DNA of 64,000 nt, taken from the NCBI GenBank assembly GCA_965198825.1, contig CBDAQB010000001.1:1054001-1118000 (forward strand). Reading direction: 5' to 3'. Shown here in pieces: positions 52,835 to 60,228 of the stretch; within the stretch, counting starts at the first letter, position 1; every line of letters begins with the position of its first letter. Under the pieces are notes generated by a model, which was given only the letters and a program-made list of their open reading frames with translations, was not told the origin of the DNA and searched no databases. The position numbers and the translations under genes were made by a program. The stretch is from BOG-908 sp965198825 (GTDB lineage Bacteria > Pseudomonadota > Alphaproteobacteria > Acetobacterales > Acetobacteraceae).

Positions 52835-54369
52835 TGGATATCCGCCCAGCCGAGATTTCGGAGATCCTCAAGAAGCAAATCGCTTCCTTCGACACAGAGG
52901 CTGACGTTTCCGAAACCGGCCAGGTGCTGTCAGTCGGCGACGGCATCGCCCGCGTGTTCGGCCTGCAGAACGTCATGGCAGGCGAGATGGTCGAGTTCCC
53001 TGGCGCCGGCCTGCGCGGCATGGCGCTGAACCTCGAGACGGACAACGTCGGCATCGTGGTGTTCGGCGACGACCGCGGCATCCGCGAAGGCGACACCGTC
53101 ACCCGCACCGGCTCCATCGTGGACGTGCCGATCGGCCGTGGCCTGCTCGGCCGTGTGGTCGACGGTCTCGGAAACCCGATCGACGGCAAGGGTCCTATCG
53201 AAGGCACCGAGCGCGGCCGCGTCGAGGTGAAAGCCCCCGGCATCATTCCGCGCAAATCCGTGCATGAGCCGATGCAGACCGGCCTCAAGGCCATCGACGC
53301 GCTCATCCCCGTCGGTCGCGGCCAGCGCGAACTCGTCATCGGCGACCGTCAGACAGGCAAGACCGCAGTCCTCATCGACACCATTCTCAACCAGAAGCAG
53401 GCGCACGCCGGCACTGACGAGAAGGCCAAGCTATTCTGCATCTATGTCGCCATCGGCCAGAAGCGTTCGACCGTCGCGCAGATCGTGCGCACGCTCGAAG
53501 AGAACGGTGCCATGGAATACACCATCGTCGTCGCCGCCACCGCGTCGGATCCGGCGCCGATGCAGTTCCTGGCACCCTACACCGGCTGCACGATGGGCGA
53601 GTATTTCCGCGACAACGGCATGGCCGCTTTGATCTGCTATGACGATCTTTCCAAGCAGGCCGTCGCCTACCGCCAGATGTCGCTTCTGCTGCGCCGCCCG
53701 CCCGGCCGCGAAGCCTACCCCGGCGACGTCTTCTACCTGCACTCGCGGCTTCTCGAGCGCGCTGCAAAGATGTCCGACGAGCACGGCAACGGATCGCTGA
53801 CGGCACTGCCCGTCATCGAGACGCAGGCAGGCGACGTGTCCGCCTACATCCCGACGAACGTAATTTCGATCACCGACGGCCAGATCTTCCTTGAGACCGA
53901 GTTGTTCTTCCGCGGCATCCGCCCTGCGGTGAACGTCGGCCTTTCCGTCTCTCGCGTCGGTTCGTCGGCGCAGATCAAGGCGATGAAGCAGGTCGCAGGC
54001 AAGATCAAGCTGGAGCTCGCGCAGTATCGCGAAATGGCCGCGTTCGCGCAGTTCAGTTCCGATCTCGACGCTTCCACACAGCAACTTCTCGCACGCGGCG
54101 CACGCCTGACCGAGCTGCTGAAGCAGCCGCAGTTCACGCCGTTCCCTGTCGAAGACCAGGTGGTCGTCATCTTTGCTGGCACGCGCGGCTATCTCGACAA
54201 GCTGCCTGTCAACAAGGTCGGCGCTTTCGAGAAGCAGTTCCTCAGCGAGCTGAAGGCGCAGGGCGAAATCCTCGGCAGCATCCGCGACAACCGCGAAATC
54301 AAGAAGGACGTCGAGCCGAAGCTGGTCGCCTTCCTTGATGAATTCACCAAGCGCTTCTCGCAGGACTGA
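52834..54369 (+). CDS. atpA: ATP synthase F1 alpha subunit
   Basis: A 511-residue alpha subunit with the non-catalytic nucleotide sites. Walker A is GDRQTGKT (170-177), and the signature PAVNVGLSVSRVGSSAQ is present. It opens with MDIRPAEISEILKKQIASFD, as in alphaproteobacteria, and continues through VGDGIARVFGLQNVMAGEMV. Three alpha and three beta subunits form the F1 ring. ATG 52834 overlaps the atpH stop. atpG follows after 6 bases. Confidence 0.98.
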   Translation: MDIRPAEISEILKKQIASFDTEADVSETGQVLSVGDGIARVFGLQNVMAGEMVEFPGAGLRGMALNLETDNVGIVVFGDDRGIREGDTVTRTGSIVDVPIGRGLLGRVVDGLGNPIDGKGPIEGTERGRVEVKAPGIIPRKSVHEPMQTGLKAIDALIPVGRGQRELVIGDRQTGKTAVLIDTILNQKQAHAGTDEKAKLFCIYVAIGQKRSTVAQIVRTLEENGAMEYTIVVAATASDPAPMQFLAPYTGCTMGEYFRDNGMAALICYDDLSKQAVAYRQMSLLLRRPPGREAYPGDVFYLHSRLLERAAKMSDEHGNGSLTALPVIETQAGDVSAYIPTNVISITDGQIFLETELFFRGIRPAVNVGLSVSRVGSSAQIKAMKQVAGKIKLELAQYREMAAFAQFSSDLDASTQQLLARGARLTELLKQPQFTPFPVEDQVVVIFAGTRGYLDKLPVNKVGAFEKQFLSELKAQGEILGSIRDNREIKKDVEPKLVAFLDEFTKRFSQD

Positions 54370-54375
54370 TCCTTC

Positions 54376-55260
54376 ATGGCGTCGCTCAAGGATCTCCGGG
54401 GCCGTATCAACAGCGTCAAATCGACGCGGAAGATCACCTCCGCCATGAAGATGGTGGCGGCCTCAAAGCTGCGCCGCGCCCAGGCAGCGGCAGAAGCCGC
54501 GCTCCCTTACGCCGAGCGCATGGAAGCGATGCTTCGCCGCCTGGCCGCGAACGTCGCCGGCACCCCCGGCGCGCCAAGGCTTCTGGCAGGCACCGGCCGC
54601 GATCAGGTTCACTTGATCATTGCGATCACCGCTGACCGCGGTCTGGCCGGCGCCTTCAACTCCGGTGTCGGCCGCCAGGCGCGCACGCTCATCCGCCGTC
54701 TGCTCAGTGAAGGCAAAACCGTCAAGATTCTGGTCGTGGGCCGAAAGGGGCGCGATTACCTCCGTCGTGAATTCGCTTCGTCGCTCGCCCACGAACTGCC
54801 GTTCGGCGGCCGCAAGGTGATCGAATTCGCCCAGGCGAAGGAAATCGCCGATCGCGTGACGCAGATGTTTGAGGCCGGCGAGTTCGATGTCGCCACGATC
54901 GTCTACAACCAGTTCAGGTCGGTGATTTCGCAGGTCCCGACCGAAACGCAGCTCATTCCTCTGCCCATGCCGGAGGAAGTGGCCGAGCAGTCCGACGGAC
55001 CGAAGGCGATCTACGAGTTCGAGCCGGATGAAGAGACCATCCTGCTCCGGCTGCTGCCGCAGAACCTGGCGATCCAGATCTATCGCGCCATGCTCGAGAG
55101 TGCTGCCGGTTTCTACGGTGCGCAGATGTCCTCCATGGACAACGCGACCAGAAACGCCGGCGACATGATCAACCGCCTGACACTTAACTACAACCGCACG
55201 CGCCAGGCGAACATCACGCGCGAACTGATCGAAATCATCTCGGGCGCTGAGGCGCTCTAA
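54376..55260 (+). CDS. atpG: ATP synthase F1 gamma subunit
   Basis: A 294-residue central-stalk subunit that turns inside the alpha/beta ring. The N-terminal helix SLKDLRGRINSVKSTRKITS and the C-terminal helix with MSSMDNATRNAGDMINRLTL NYNRTRQ are the paired coiled coil. ITADRGLAGAFNSGVGRQAR is the conserved Rossmann-like piece. The start is ATG 54376. A whole palindromic repeat follows its stop and separates it from atpD, an unusual interruption of this operon. Confidence 0.97.
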   Translation: MASLKDLRGRINSVKSTRKITSAMKMVAASKLRRAQAAAEAALPYAERMEAMLRRLAANVAGTPGAPRLLAGTGRDQVHLIIAITADRGLAGAFNSGVGRQARTLIRRLLSEGKTVKILVVGRKGRDYLRREFASSLAHELPFGGRKVIEFAQAKEIADRVTQMFEAGEFDVATIVYNQFRSVISQVPTETQLIPLPMPEEVAEQSDGPKAIYEFEPDEETILLRLLPQNLAIQIYRAMLESAAGFYGAQMSSMDNATRNAGDMINRLTLNYNRTRQANITRELIEIISGAEAL

Positions 55261-55263
55261 ACT

Positions 55264-55400
55264 GAGGAAGCAAGTAGTTCTTTTTTGAAAAAAAGAACCA
55301 AAAAACTTTTGCGATGTGGGACCGGGATCGAGGAAGTGCCCGGCCTAAACGTCCAAAAAGTTTTTTGCTTCTTTTTTCCAAAAAAGAAGGCCTTCCTTTC
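55264..55400 (+). repeat. Nested-palindrome element, copy 11 (whole), inside the atp operon
   Basis: The left arm is G-type (GTTCTTTTTTGAAAAAAAGAAC) and the right arm C-type (CTTCTTTTTTCCAAAAAAGAAG), with loop GATGTGGGACCGGGATCGAG in the reference orientation. It lies between atpG and atpD. Only 25 bases separate its end from the atpD ATG, so atpD must be read through it or be started within it. Confidence 0.93.
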
Positions 55401-55425
55401 TTTTGACTGACTTAGGAGTTTGAAG

Positions 55426-56856
55426 ATGGCGAACAACAACGTAGGCCGGGTCAGCCAAGTCCTAGGCGCAGTCGTGGACGTGCAGTTCGAAGGCGACCTG
55501 CCTTACATCCAGAATGCGCTGATCAGCCACATCGGCGATCGCAAGCTGGTTCTCGAAGTGTCGCAGGAACTGGGCGAGCGCACAGTCCGCTGCATCGCCA
55601 TGGACAGCACCGACGGCATGGTCCGCGGCCAGGAAGTGACCGACACCGGCGCACCGATCACCGTGCCTGTCGGCCCGGAAACGCTGGGGCGCATCCTCAA
55701 CGTCATCGGCGAGCCCATCGACGAGCGCGGCCCTGTCGGCGCCACCCGTTCCAGCCCGATTCATCGCCAGGCGCCCTCGTTTGAAGAGCAGGCGGCCGCG
55801 GTCGAAGTTCTCGTCACCGGCATCAAGGTCGTCGATCTGCTGGCGCCTTACCTCAAGGGCGGCAAGATCGGCCTGTTCGGCGGCGCAGGCGTGGGCAAGA
55901 CCGTGCTCATCCAGGAGCTGATCAACAACATCGCCAAAGGCCATGGCGGCGTCTCGGTGTTTGCCGGCGTCGGCGAGCGCACGCGCGAGGGCAACGATCT
56001 TTATCACGAGATGATCGACGCAGGCGTCATCAAGCTCGGCGACAACACCACCGAAGGCAGCAAGGTGGCGCTGGTCTATGGCCAGATGAACGAGCCGCCC
56101 GGCGCTCGCGCCCGCGTCGGCCTCACCGGCCTCACGCTCGCCGAGTATTTCCGCGACGAGGAAGGCCAGGACGTTCTCTTCTTCGTGGACAACATCTTCC
56201 GCTTCACCCAGGCCGGCGCTGAGGTGTCCGCGCTGCTCGGCCGCATCCCCTCGGCCGTGGGCTATCAGCCGACACTCGCCACCGACATGGGCGCGCTGCA
56301 GGAGCGCATCACCTCCACGAAGAAGGGCTCCATCACCTCGGTGCAGGCCATCTACGTGCCCGCCGACGACCTGACGGATCCAGCGCCAGCCACATCCTTT
56401 GCCCACCTCGACGCGACCACCACGCTGAACCGTGCCATTTCCGAGAAGGGCATCTACCCGGCCGTCGATCCACTCGACTCCACATCGCGCGCCATGGATC
56501 CGCGCATCGTTGGTGAAGAGCACTACCAGGTTGCCCGCGACGTTCAGCGCGTCCTGCAAACCTACAAGTCTCTGCAGGACATCATCGCCATTCTCGGCAT
56601 GGACGAGCTTTCGGAAGAGGATAAGCTGACGGTCGCGCGCGCCCGCAAGATCGAGCGCTTCATGTCGCAGCCCTTCCACGTCGCCACCGTCTTCACCGGC
56701 CTCGAAGGCAAGTTCGTTCCCATCGCCGACACCGTGCGCAGCTTCAAGGAAATCGTCGAAGGCAAGCACGATGACCTTCCCGAAGCCGCCTTCCTCATGG
56801 TCGGCACCATCGAGGAAGCCCGCGAGAAGGCCGAAAAGATGAAGACAAACGCCTGA
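55426..56856 (+). CDS. atpD: ATP synthase F1 beta subunit
   Basis: A 476-residue catalytic subunit. Walker A is GGAGVGKT (152-159), GERTREGNDLYHEMIDAGVI contains the catalytic Glu region, and ALLGRIPSAVGYQPTLATDM is the signature. It makes ATP from ADP and phosphate as the gamma stalk turns. ATG 55426 follows AGGAG at 6 bases. It lies 25 bases after a whole palindromic repeat, and its stop overlaps the atpC start (TGATG). Confidence 0.98.
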   Translation: MANNNVGRVSQVLGAVVDVQFEGDLPYIQNALISHIGDRKLVLEVSQELGERTVRCIAMDSTDGMVRGQEVTDTGAPITVPVGPETLGRILNVIGEPIDERGPVGATRSSPIHRQAPSFEEQAAAVEVLVTGIKVVDLLAPYLKGGKIGLFGGAGVGKTVLIQELINNIAKGHGGVSVFAGVGERTREGNDLYHEMIDAGVIKLGDNTTEGSKVALVYGQMNEPPGARARVGLTGLTLAEYFRDEEGQDVLFFVDNIFRFTQAGAEVSALLGRIPSAVGYQPTLATDMGALQERITSTKKGSITSVQAIYVPADDLTDPAPATSFAHLDATTTLNRAISEKGIYPAVDPLDSTSRAMDPRIVGEEHYQVARDVQRVLQTYKSLQDIIAILGMDELSEEDKLTVARARKIERFMSQPFHVATVFTGLEGKFVPIADTVRSFKEIVEGKHDDLPEAAFLMVGTIEEAREKAEKMKTNA

Positions 56857-57260
56857 TGCCCGTAGAACTGGAAATCGTCAGCCCCACCAAGCTGGTTCTC
56901 TCACGGCCGGTCGATATGGTCGTGATGCCAGGCTATGAAGGCGACATCGCCGCCATGGAGCAGCACGCGCCGATGATCGTGCTGCTCCGCGGCGGCATCA
57001 TCACCCTGCACGAAGGCGGCACCCCCACCGACCGCTTCTTCGTCGCTGGCGGCTTTGCTGAAATCACTGCCGACCGCTGCACCATCCTTGCGGACGATGC
57101 CGTCCCCGTCTCCGAACTTTCCGCCTCCGCCATGAACGAACGCCTGGCCGAGGCGGAACGTGCTTGGGCGGAAGTGGACAAGTTCGACATCCTCGCTCGT
57201 GATGCAGTGCTTGACCGGCTGCAGTCTGCCCGCGCTGGTATACAGGCTGCGGCGGCGTAG
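56856..57260 (+). CDS. atpC: ATP synthase F1 epsilon subunit
   Basis: A 134-residue subunit. ELEIVSPTKLVLSRPVDMVV and MPGYEGDIAAMEQHAPMIVL form the N-terminal beta sandwich (GxxGxxxxxxxHAP motif), and FFVAGGFAEITADRCTILAD closes it. The C-terminal helices (SAMNERLAEAERAWAEVDKF) may regulate ATP hydrolysis. It is the last gene of the operon, coupled to atpD by TGATG, and is followed by a half copy of the palindromic repeat that may end the transcript. Confidence 0.96.
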   Translation: MPVELEIVSPTKLVLSRPVDMVVMPGYEGDIAAMEQHAPMIVLLRGGIITLHEGGTPTDRFFVAGGFAEITADRCTILADDAVPVSELSASAMNERLAEAERAWAEVDKFDILARDAVLDRLQSARAGIQAAAA

Positions 57261-57310
57261 GAAGCAAGTTCTTCTTTTTTTGAAAAGAGAAGCAAAGAAC
57301 TTTTGCTTTC
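57259..57310 (+). repeat. Nested-palindrome element, half copy (left arm) after atpC
   Basis: Left arm only, with changes in the hairpin (CTTCTTTTTTTGAAAAGAGAAG, AAGAACTTTTG). The remnant of the loop TTGGATCGTGAGCGG holds the start codon of the next gene. A matching right half lies 1.07 kb downstream, at 58379. Confidence 0.85.
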
Positions 57311-58348
57311 TTGGATCGTGAGCGGACATTGAGGATCGAGCAGCTACCTAAGTGGCTGCTTTGTATTCCTTTGGTGGTGCAGTGGTTTTGGCTTGCTGCG
57401 CGCTACCGTAGCCTGACTTTGCCGTCGGCGATTAATCCATCTATCGACACAGGTGGACTGGCAGGCGAGTCCAAGGCCGCTTGCCTGTCGCTGATCTCCC
57501 CAGAATTTGCCTCGCACATTTCAGCCTGGTGCCGCGTGTCGCCAGGCGAGGACGCCGACAAACTTCGCCGGGAACACGGCCTGCACTACCCCCTCATCGC
57601 CAAGCCGGATATCGGCTGGTGCGGCTACGGCGTCCGGCGCATCGACAACGACGCAGACCTCGCAGCCTATGTCTCGGCTTTTCCACGCAGCAGTGCCTTC
57701 ATCCTGCAGACGCTGGTAGAAGCCCGCAACGAAGCCGGTCTCTTCTTCGTGCGTTCGCCTGGCGCTCCCTCGGGTAATCTCAAGGCCATGACGTTCCGCC
57801 ACGCTCCCGAAGTGATAGGCGACGGCGCCAGCACCATCGCATCTCTCATCGCGGCCGATCAGCGTCTCCGCCAGCACGCGAAATTCTATGCCGCCTCACG
57901 CGGCAAAGCGGCCCTCGACGCAATCCCAAAGCCCGGCGAGCACGTCACCCTCACCACCATCGCGTCCCTCCGCGTAGGCGCCCGCTATGAGGATTCCACG
58001 CGCTTTATCACGCCCATCCTCAGCGAAACCGTCAAGGCGATAGCAGCATCGATGAAGGATGTGCACGTCGCGCGCTTCGATGTGCGGTTTGAGGATCTCG
58101 CTTCTCTGCAGGCTGGATGCTTCCGTATCATCGAGGTCAACGGCGCCGGTTCCGAAGCCATCCACTTCTGGGATCCAACTCTCCCGATCACCAAGGCCTT
58201 TGCCGGCGTCTTCGCCAAGCAGCGCTTGCTTTTCGCAATGGGCCACCAGATGCGAGCCGCAGGCCATAAACCTTGCGGTCCAATCGCGTTATCGAAAGCC
58301 TGGCTAGCCCAACAAAATCAAATCAAAGCCTACCCACCCGCCACCTAA
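57311..58348 (+). CDS. ATP-grasp-like protein (D-alanine-D-alanine ligase-related)
   Basis: A protein of about 345 residues. Its N-terminal signature PKWLLCIPLVVQWFWLAARY then SLTLPSAINPSIDTGGLAGE SK is typical of a group of ATP-grasp proteins of unknown substrate. HYPLIAKPDIGWCGYGVRRI is the ATP-binding Lys strand, and FRIIEVNGAGSEAIHFWDP carries the metal-binding Glu and Asn. They resemble D-alanine-D-alanine ligases, but the product is unknown. The start is TTG 57311 (or TTG 57329) within a broken palindromic repeat; a right half of that repeat lies downstream of the stop. No ATG fits the N-terminus. Confidence 0.75.
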   Translation: MDRERTLRIEQLPKWLLCIPLVVQWFWLAARYRSLTLPSAINPSIDTGGLAGESKAACLSLISPEFASHISAWCRVSPGEDADKLRREHGLHYPLIAKPDIGWCGYGVRRIDNDADLAAYVSAFPRSSAFILQTLVEARNEAGLFFVRSPGAPSGNLKAMTFRHAPEVIGDGASTIASLIAADQRLRQHAKFYAASRGKAALDAIPKPGEHVTLTTIASLRVGARYEDSTRFITPILSETVKAIAASMKDVHVARFDVRFEDLASLQAGCFRIIEVNGAGSEAIHFWDPTLPITKAFAGVFAKQRLLFAMGHQMRAAGHKPCGPIALSKAWLAQQNQIKAYPPAT

Positions 58349-58378
58349 TCCAGCGCGGACCCTCACATGCAAAACAAA

Positions 58379-58432
58379 CATCCAAAAGTTTTCTGCTTCT
58401 TTTTTTCAAAAAAGAAAATTCTTCCTTCCTTG
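58379..58432 (+). repeat. Nested-palindrome element, half copy (right arm)
   Basis: Right arm only (CAAAAGTTTTCTGCTTCTTT and TTTTCAAAAAAGAAAATTCTTCCTTCCTT), altered in several places. It lies 30 bases after the ATP-grasp gene and 12 bases before the SDR gene, whose ATG follows TTGGCGAAGTCGCC. With the left half at 57259 it flanks the ATP-grasp gene. Confidence 0.85.
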
Positions 58433-58443
58433 GCGAAGTCGCC

Positions 58444-59277
58444 ATGCCAATAGCAATAGTAACAGGTGCCACAGGCGGCATAGGTCGCTGGATAGCACGA
58501 GGCCTGGCGCAAGCAGGCCAGGATCTAATCTTGATTGCCCGCGACCCAGCGAGAGGCAACGCGGCAGCCGACTGGATAAAGGCAGAGGCGCCAGCAACAA
58601 GAATCCAGACCATCCAAGCCGACCTGTCGCTTCTGGCGGACACAAGGCGCGCCGGCGAAGCGATCCTGCAGGATCATCCGGCCATCGATGTGCTGGTGAA
58701 CAACGCTGGCATTTTTCGCGCGAGGCGGGAGGTCACTGCCGAGGGGCTCGAGTCGGTGATCACGGTCAATCATCTGTCGCCGTTCCTCCTCACCTCGATC
58801 CTGAAGCCAGCGCTGCAACGCGCTCCGAACGGCGCCCGCATCGTCAATGTCGGCTCCTCCACCGCGGACCGCGCCACGATCGATCCAGATGACCTCCAGG
58901 GGCAGCGCCGCTGGGGCATGGTCCGCTCCTACAGCCAGTCCAAGCTGGCCATCACGATGACGACCCTAGAGTGGGCGAAGCGGCTGCAGGGTAGCGGCAT
59001 CACGGCCAATGTCGTCCATCCCGGCGCCGTCGCCACCGGGCTGATCCGCGCGAGGGGCCCGATCGCACTGGCCTGGCGGCTCATGGCGCCTTTTCTTCTC
59101 ACGGAGGAGCAGGGCGCAGACACCCCGCTACACGTGGCTCTATCGCCGGCCTTCGCCGGCGTGACCGGCGCCTACGTCAAGAAGCGCCAGGCCGTGCCCC
59201 CAAATCCGCGGGCCCTGGATGCGGCGCTGGCAGCGCGGGTCTGGCAGGCGACGGAGATTTTGCTGCAAGGCCGCTGA
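58444..59277 (+). CDS. Short-chain dehydrogenase/reductase
   Basis: A 277-residue SDR starting at ATG 58444. The cofactor motif is TGATGGIGRWIA (TGxxxGxG), with NNAG in DVLVNNAGIF. The catalytic Ser lies in IVNVGSSTA, and Tyr and Lys in YSQSK. The retinol-dehydrogenase-like length and sequence (LVNNAGIFRARREVTAEGLE, NVVHPGAVATGLIRARG) suggest an NADP-linked oxidoreductase of unknown substrate. Its 3' end overlaps the convergent SDR gene by about 101 bases. Confidence 0.88.
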   Translation: MPIAIVTGATGGIGRWIARGLAQAGQDLILIARDPARGNAAADWIKAEAPATRIQTIQADLSLLADTRRAGEAILQDHPAIDVLVNNAGIFRARREVTAEGLESVITVNHLSPFLLTSILKPALQRAPNGARIVNVGSSTADRATIDPDDLQGQRRWGMVRSYSQSKLAITMTTLEWAKRLQGSGITANVVHPGAVATGLIRARGPIALAWRLMAPFLLTEEQGADTPLHVALSPAFAGVTGAYVKKRQAVPPNPRALDAALAARVWQATEILLQGR

Positions 59278-60211
59278 GCCAGAGGTGCACGCTCCGCTTC
59301 CGCGCCCTGCTGCTGAACGGCCCGTGCACCGGCGAGGCGGCGGCCGAGGGCGCGAACAAGGTCGGCTCCTCCAGCCGTGATGCCTCCGGATCCCGGGTCA
59401 ACTGCCCCTCGAAGCCCAGCCGGGTCATCGCCCAAGCAATCAGCCGGGGCGAGATCCGGCTGACCAGAGAGAATGCCGCCACTGTCCCGCTCACCACGGT
59501 CTCTGCCGCCCCTGTCCGCGCTGCCAGATAGATCCCGGCGGCGACGACTTCGGGCTGATACACCGGGGGTGCAGGCCGCGCCGGCCAGCCCATGTAGGAT
59601 TTGGCGTGCGAGAAAAACGGCGTGTTCACCGCCGGCGGAAACACCGCGCAGAGCTTGATGGCGCTGCGCTCGATACGAAGCTCGGCCCGAAGCGACTGCC
59701 CAAAACCCCGCACCGCCGCCTTCGCGCCAGCGTAGGACGCCATCAGCGGCATGCCATGATAGGCGATCGCCGAGCAGACATTGACGATCGTCCCGCTCCC
59801 CCTCTGCCGCATCAGCGCCAAAGCCACCCGGCACCCGTTCACGGTGCCCCCGTAGGTCACCGCCGTCACATGGTCGAATTCTGCCTCCGGCACGGTGGAG
59901 AACCGCCCATAAACCCCGTTTCCGGCACAGTTGATCCAGACATCCGGGCTGCCGAGTTCGGCAACGATGGCCTGCGCCGCCTTACCGAGAGCTTCGCCGC
60001 AAGTGACGTCCGCCACGGCAAAAGCCGCCCGCCCGCCTGCCCGCACCACGTCCGCGGCTGCTGCCTCGAGACCGGCCGCCCCGCGTGCAATAAGCCCGAC
60101 ATGCCACCCCTTGCTCGCAAACAAGGCAGCCGTGCACCGGCCAAGCCCGGACGAGCCGCCTGTGATGATGACCGTCCCTGCCTGGCCGCCCTCGCGATCG
60201 ATGCCGTCCAC
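59177..60211 (-). CDS. Short-chain dehydrogenase/reductase, extended C-terminus
   Basis: An SDR of about 344 residues from GTG 60211 (AAGGAT upstream). The cofactor motif is TGGSSGLGRC, then NCAGNGVYG, and the catalytic Ser/Tyr/Lys fall in NVCSAIAYHGMPLMASYAGAK. PPAVNTPFFSHAKSYMGWPA and the long tail after about 250 (arginine- and proline-rich) are like SDRs in alphaproteobacteria of unknown substrate. It is convergent with the preceding SDR and overlaps its last 101 bases, so the tail is encoded opposite the other gene's C-terminal codons. It is downstream of the photolyase gene on the same strand. Confidence 0.82.
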   Translation of the reverse strand: MDGIDREGGQAGTVIITGGSSGLGRCTAALFASKGWHVGLIARGAAGLEAAAADVVRAGGRAAFAVADVTCGEALGKAAQAIVAELGSPDVWINCAGNGVYGRFSTVPEAEFDHVTAVTYGGTVNGCRVALALMRQRGSGTIVNVCSAIAYHGMPLMASYAGAKAAVRGFGQSLRAELRIERSAIKLCAVFPPAVNTPFFSHAKSYMGWPARPAPPVYQPEVVAAGIYLAARTGAAETVVSGTVAAFSLVSRISPRLIAWAMTRLGFEGQLTRDPEASRLEEPTLFAPSAAASPVHGPFSSRARKRSVHLWLSGLAAKSPSPARPALPAPHPGPADLGARPGAS

Positions 60212-60228
60212 AAGAAATCCTTCAAGGG

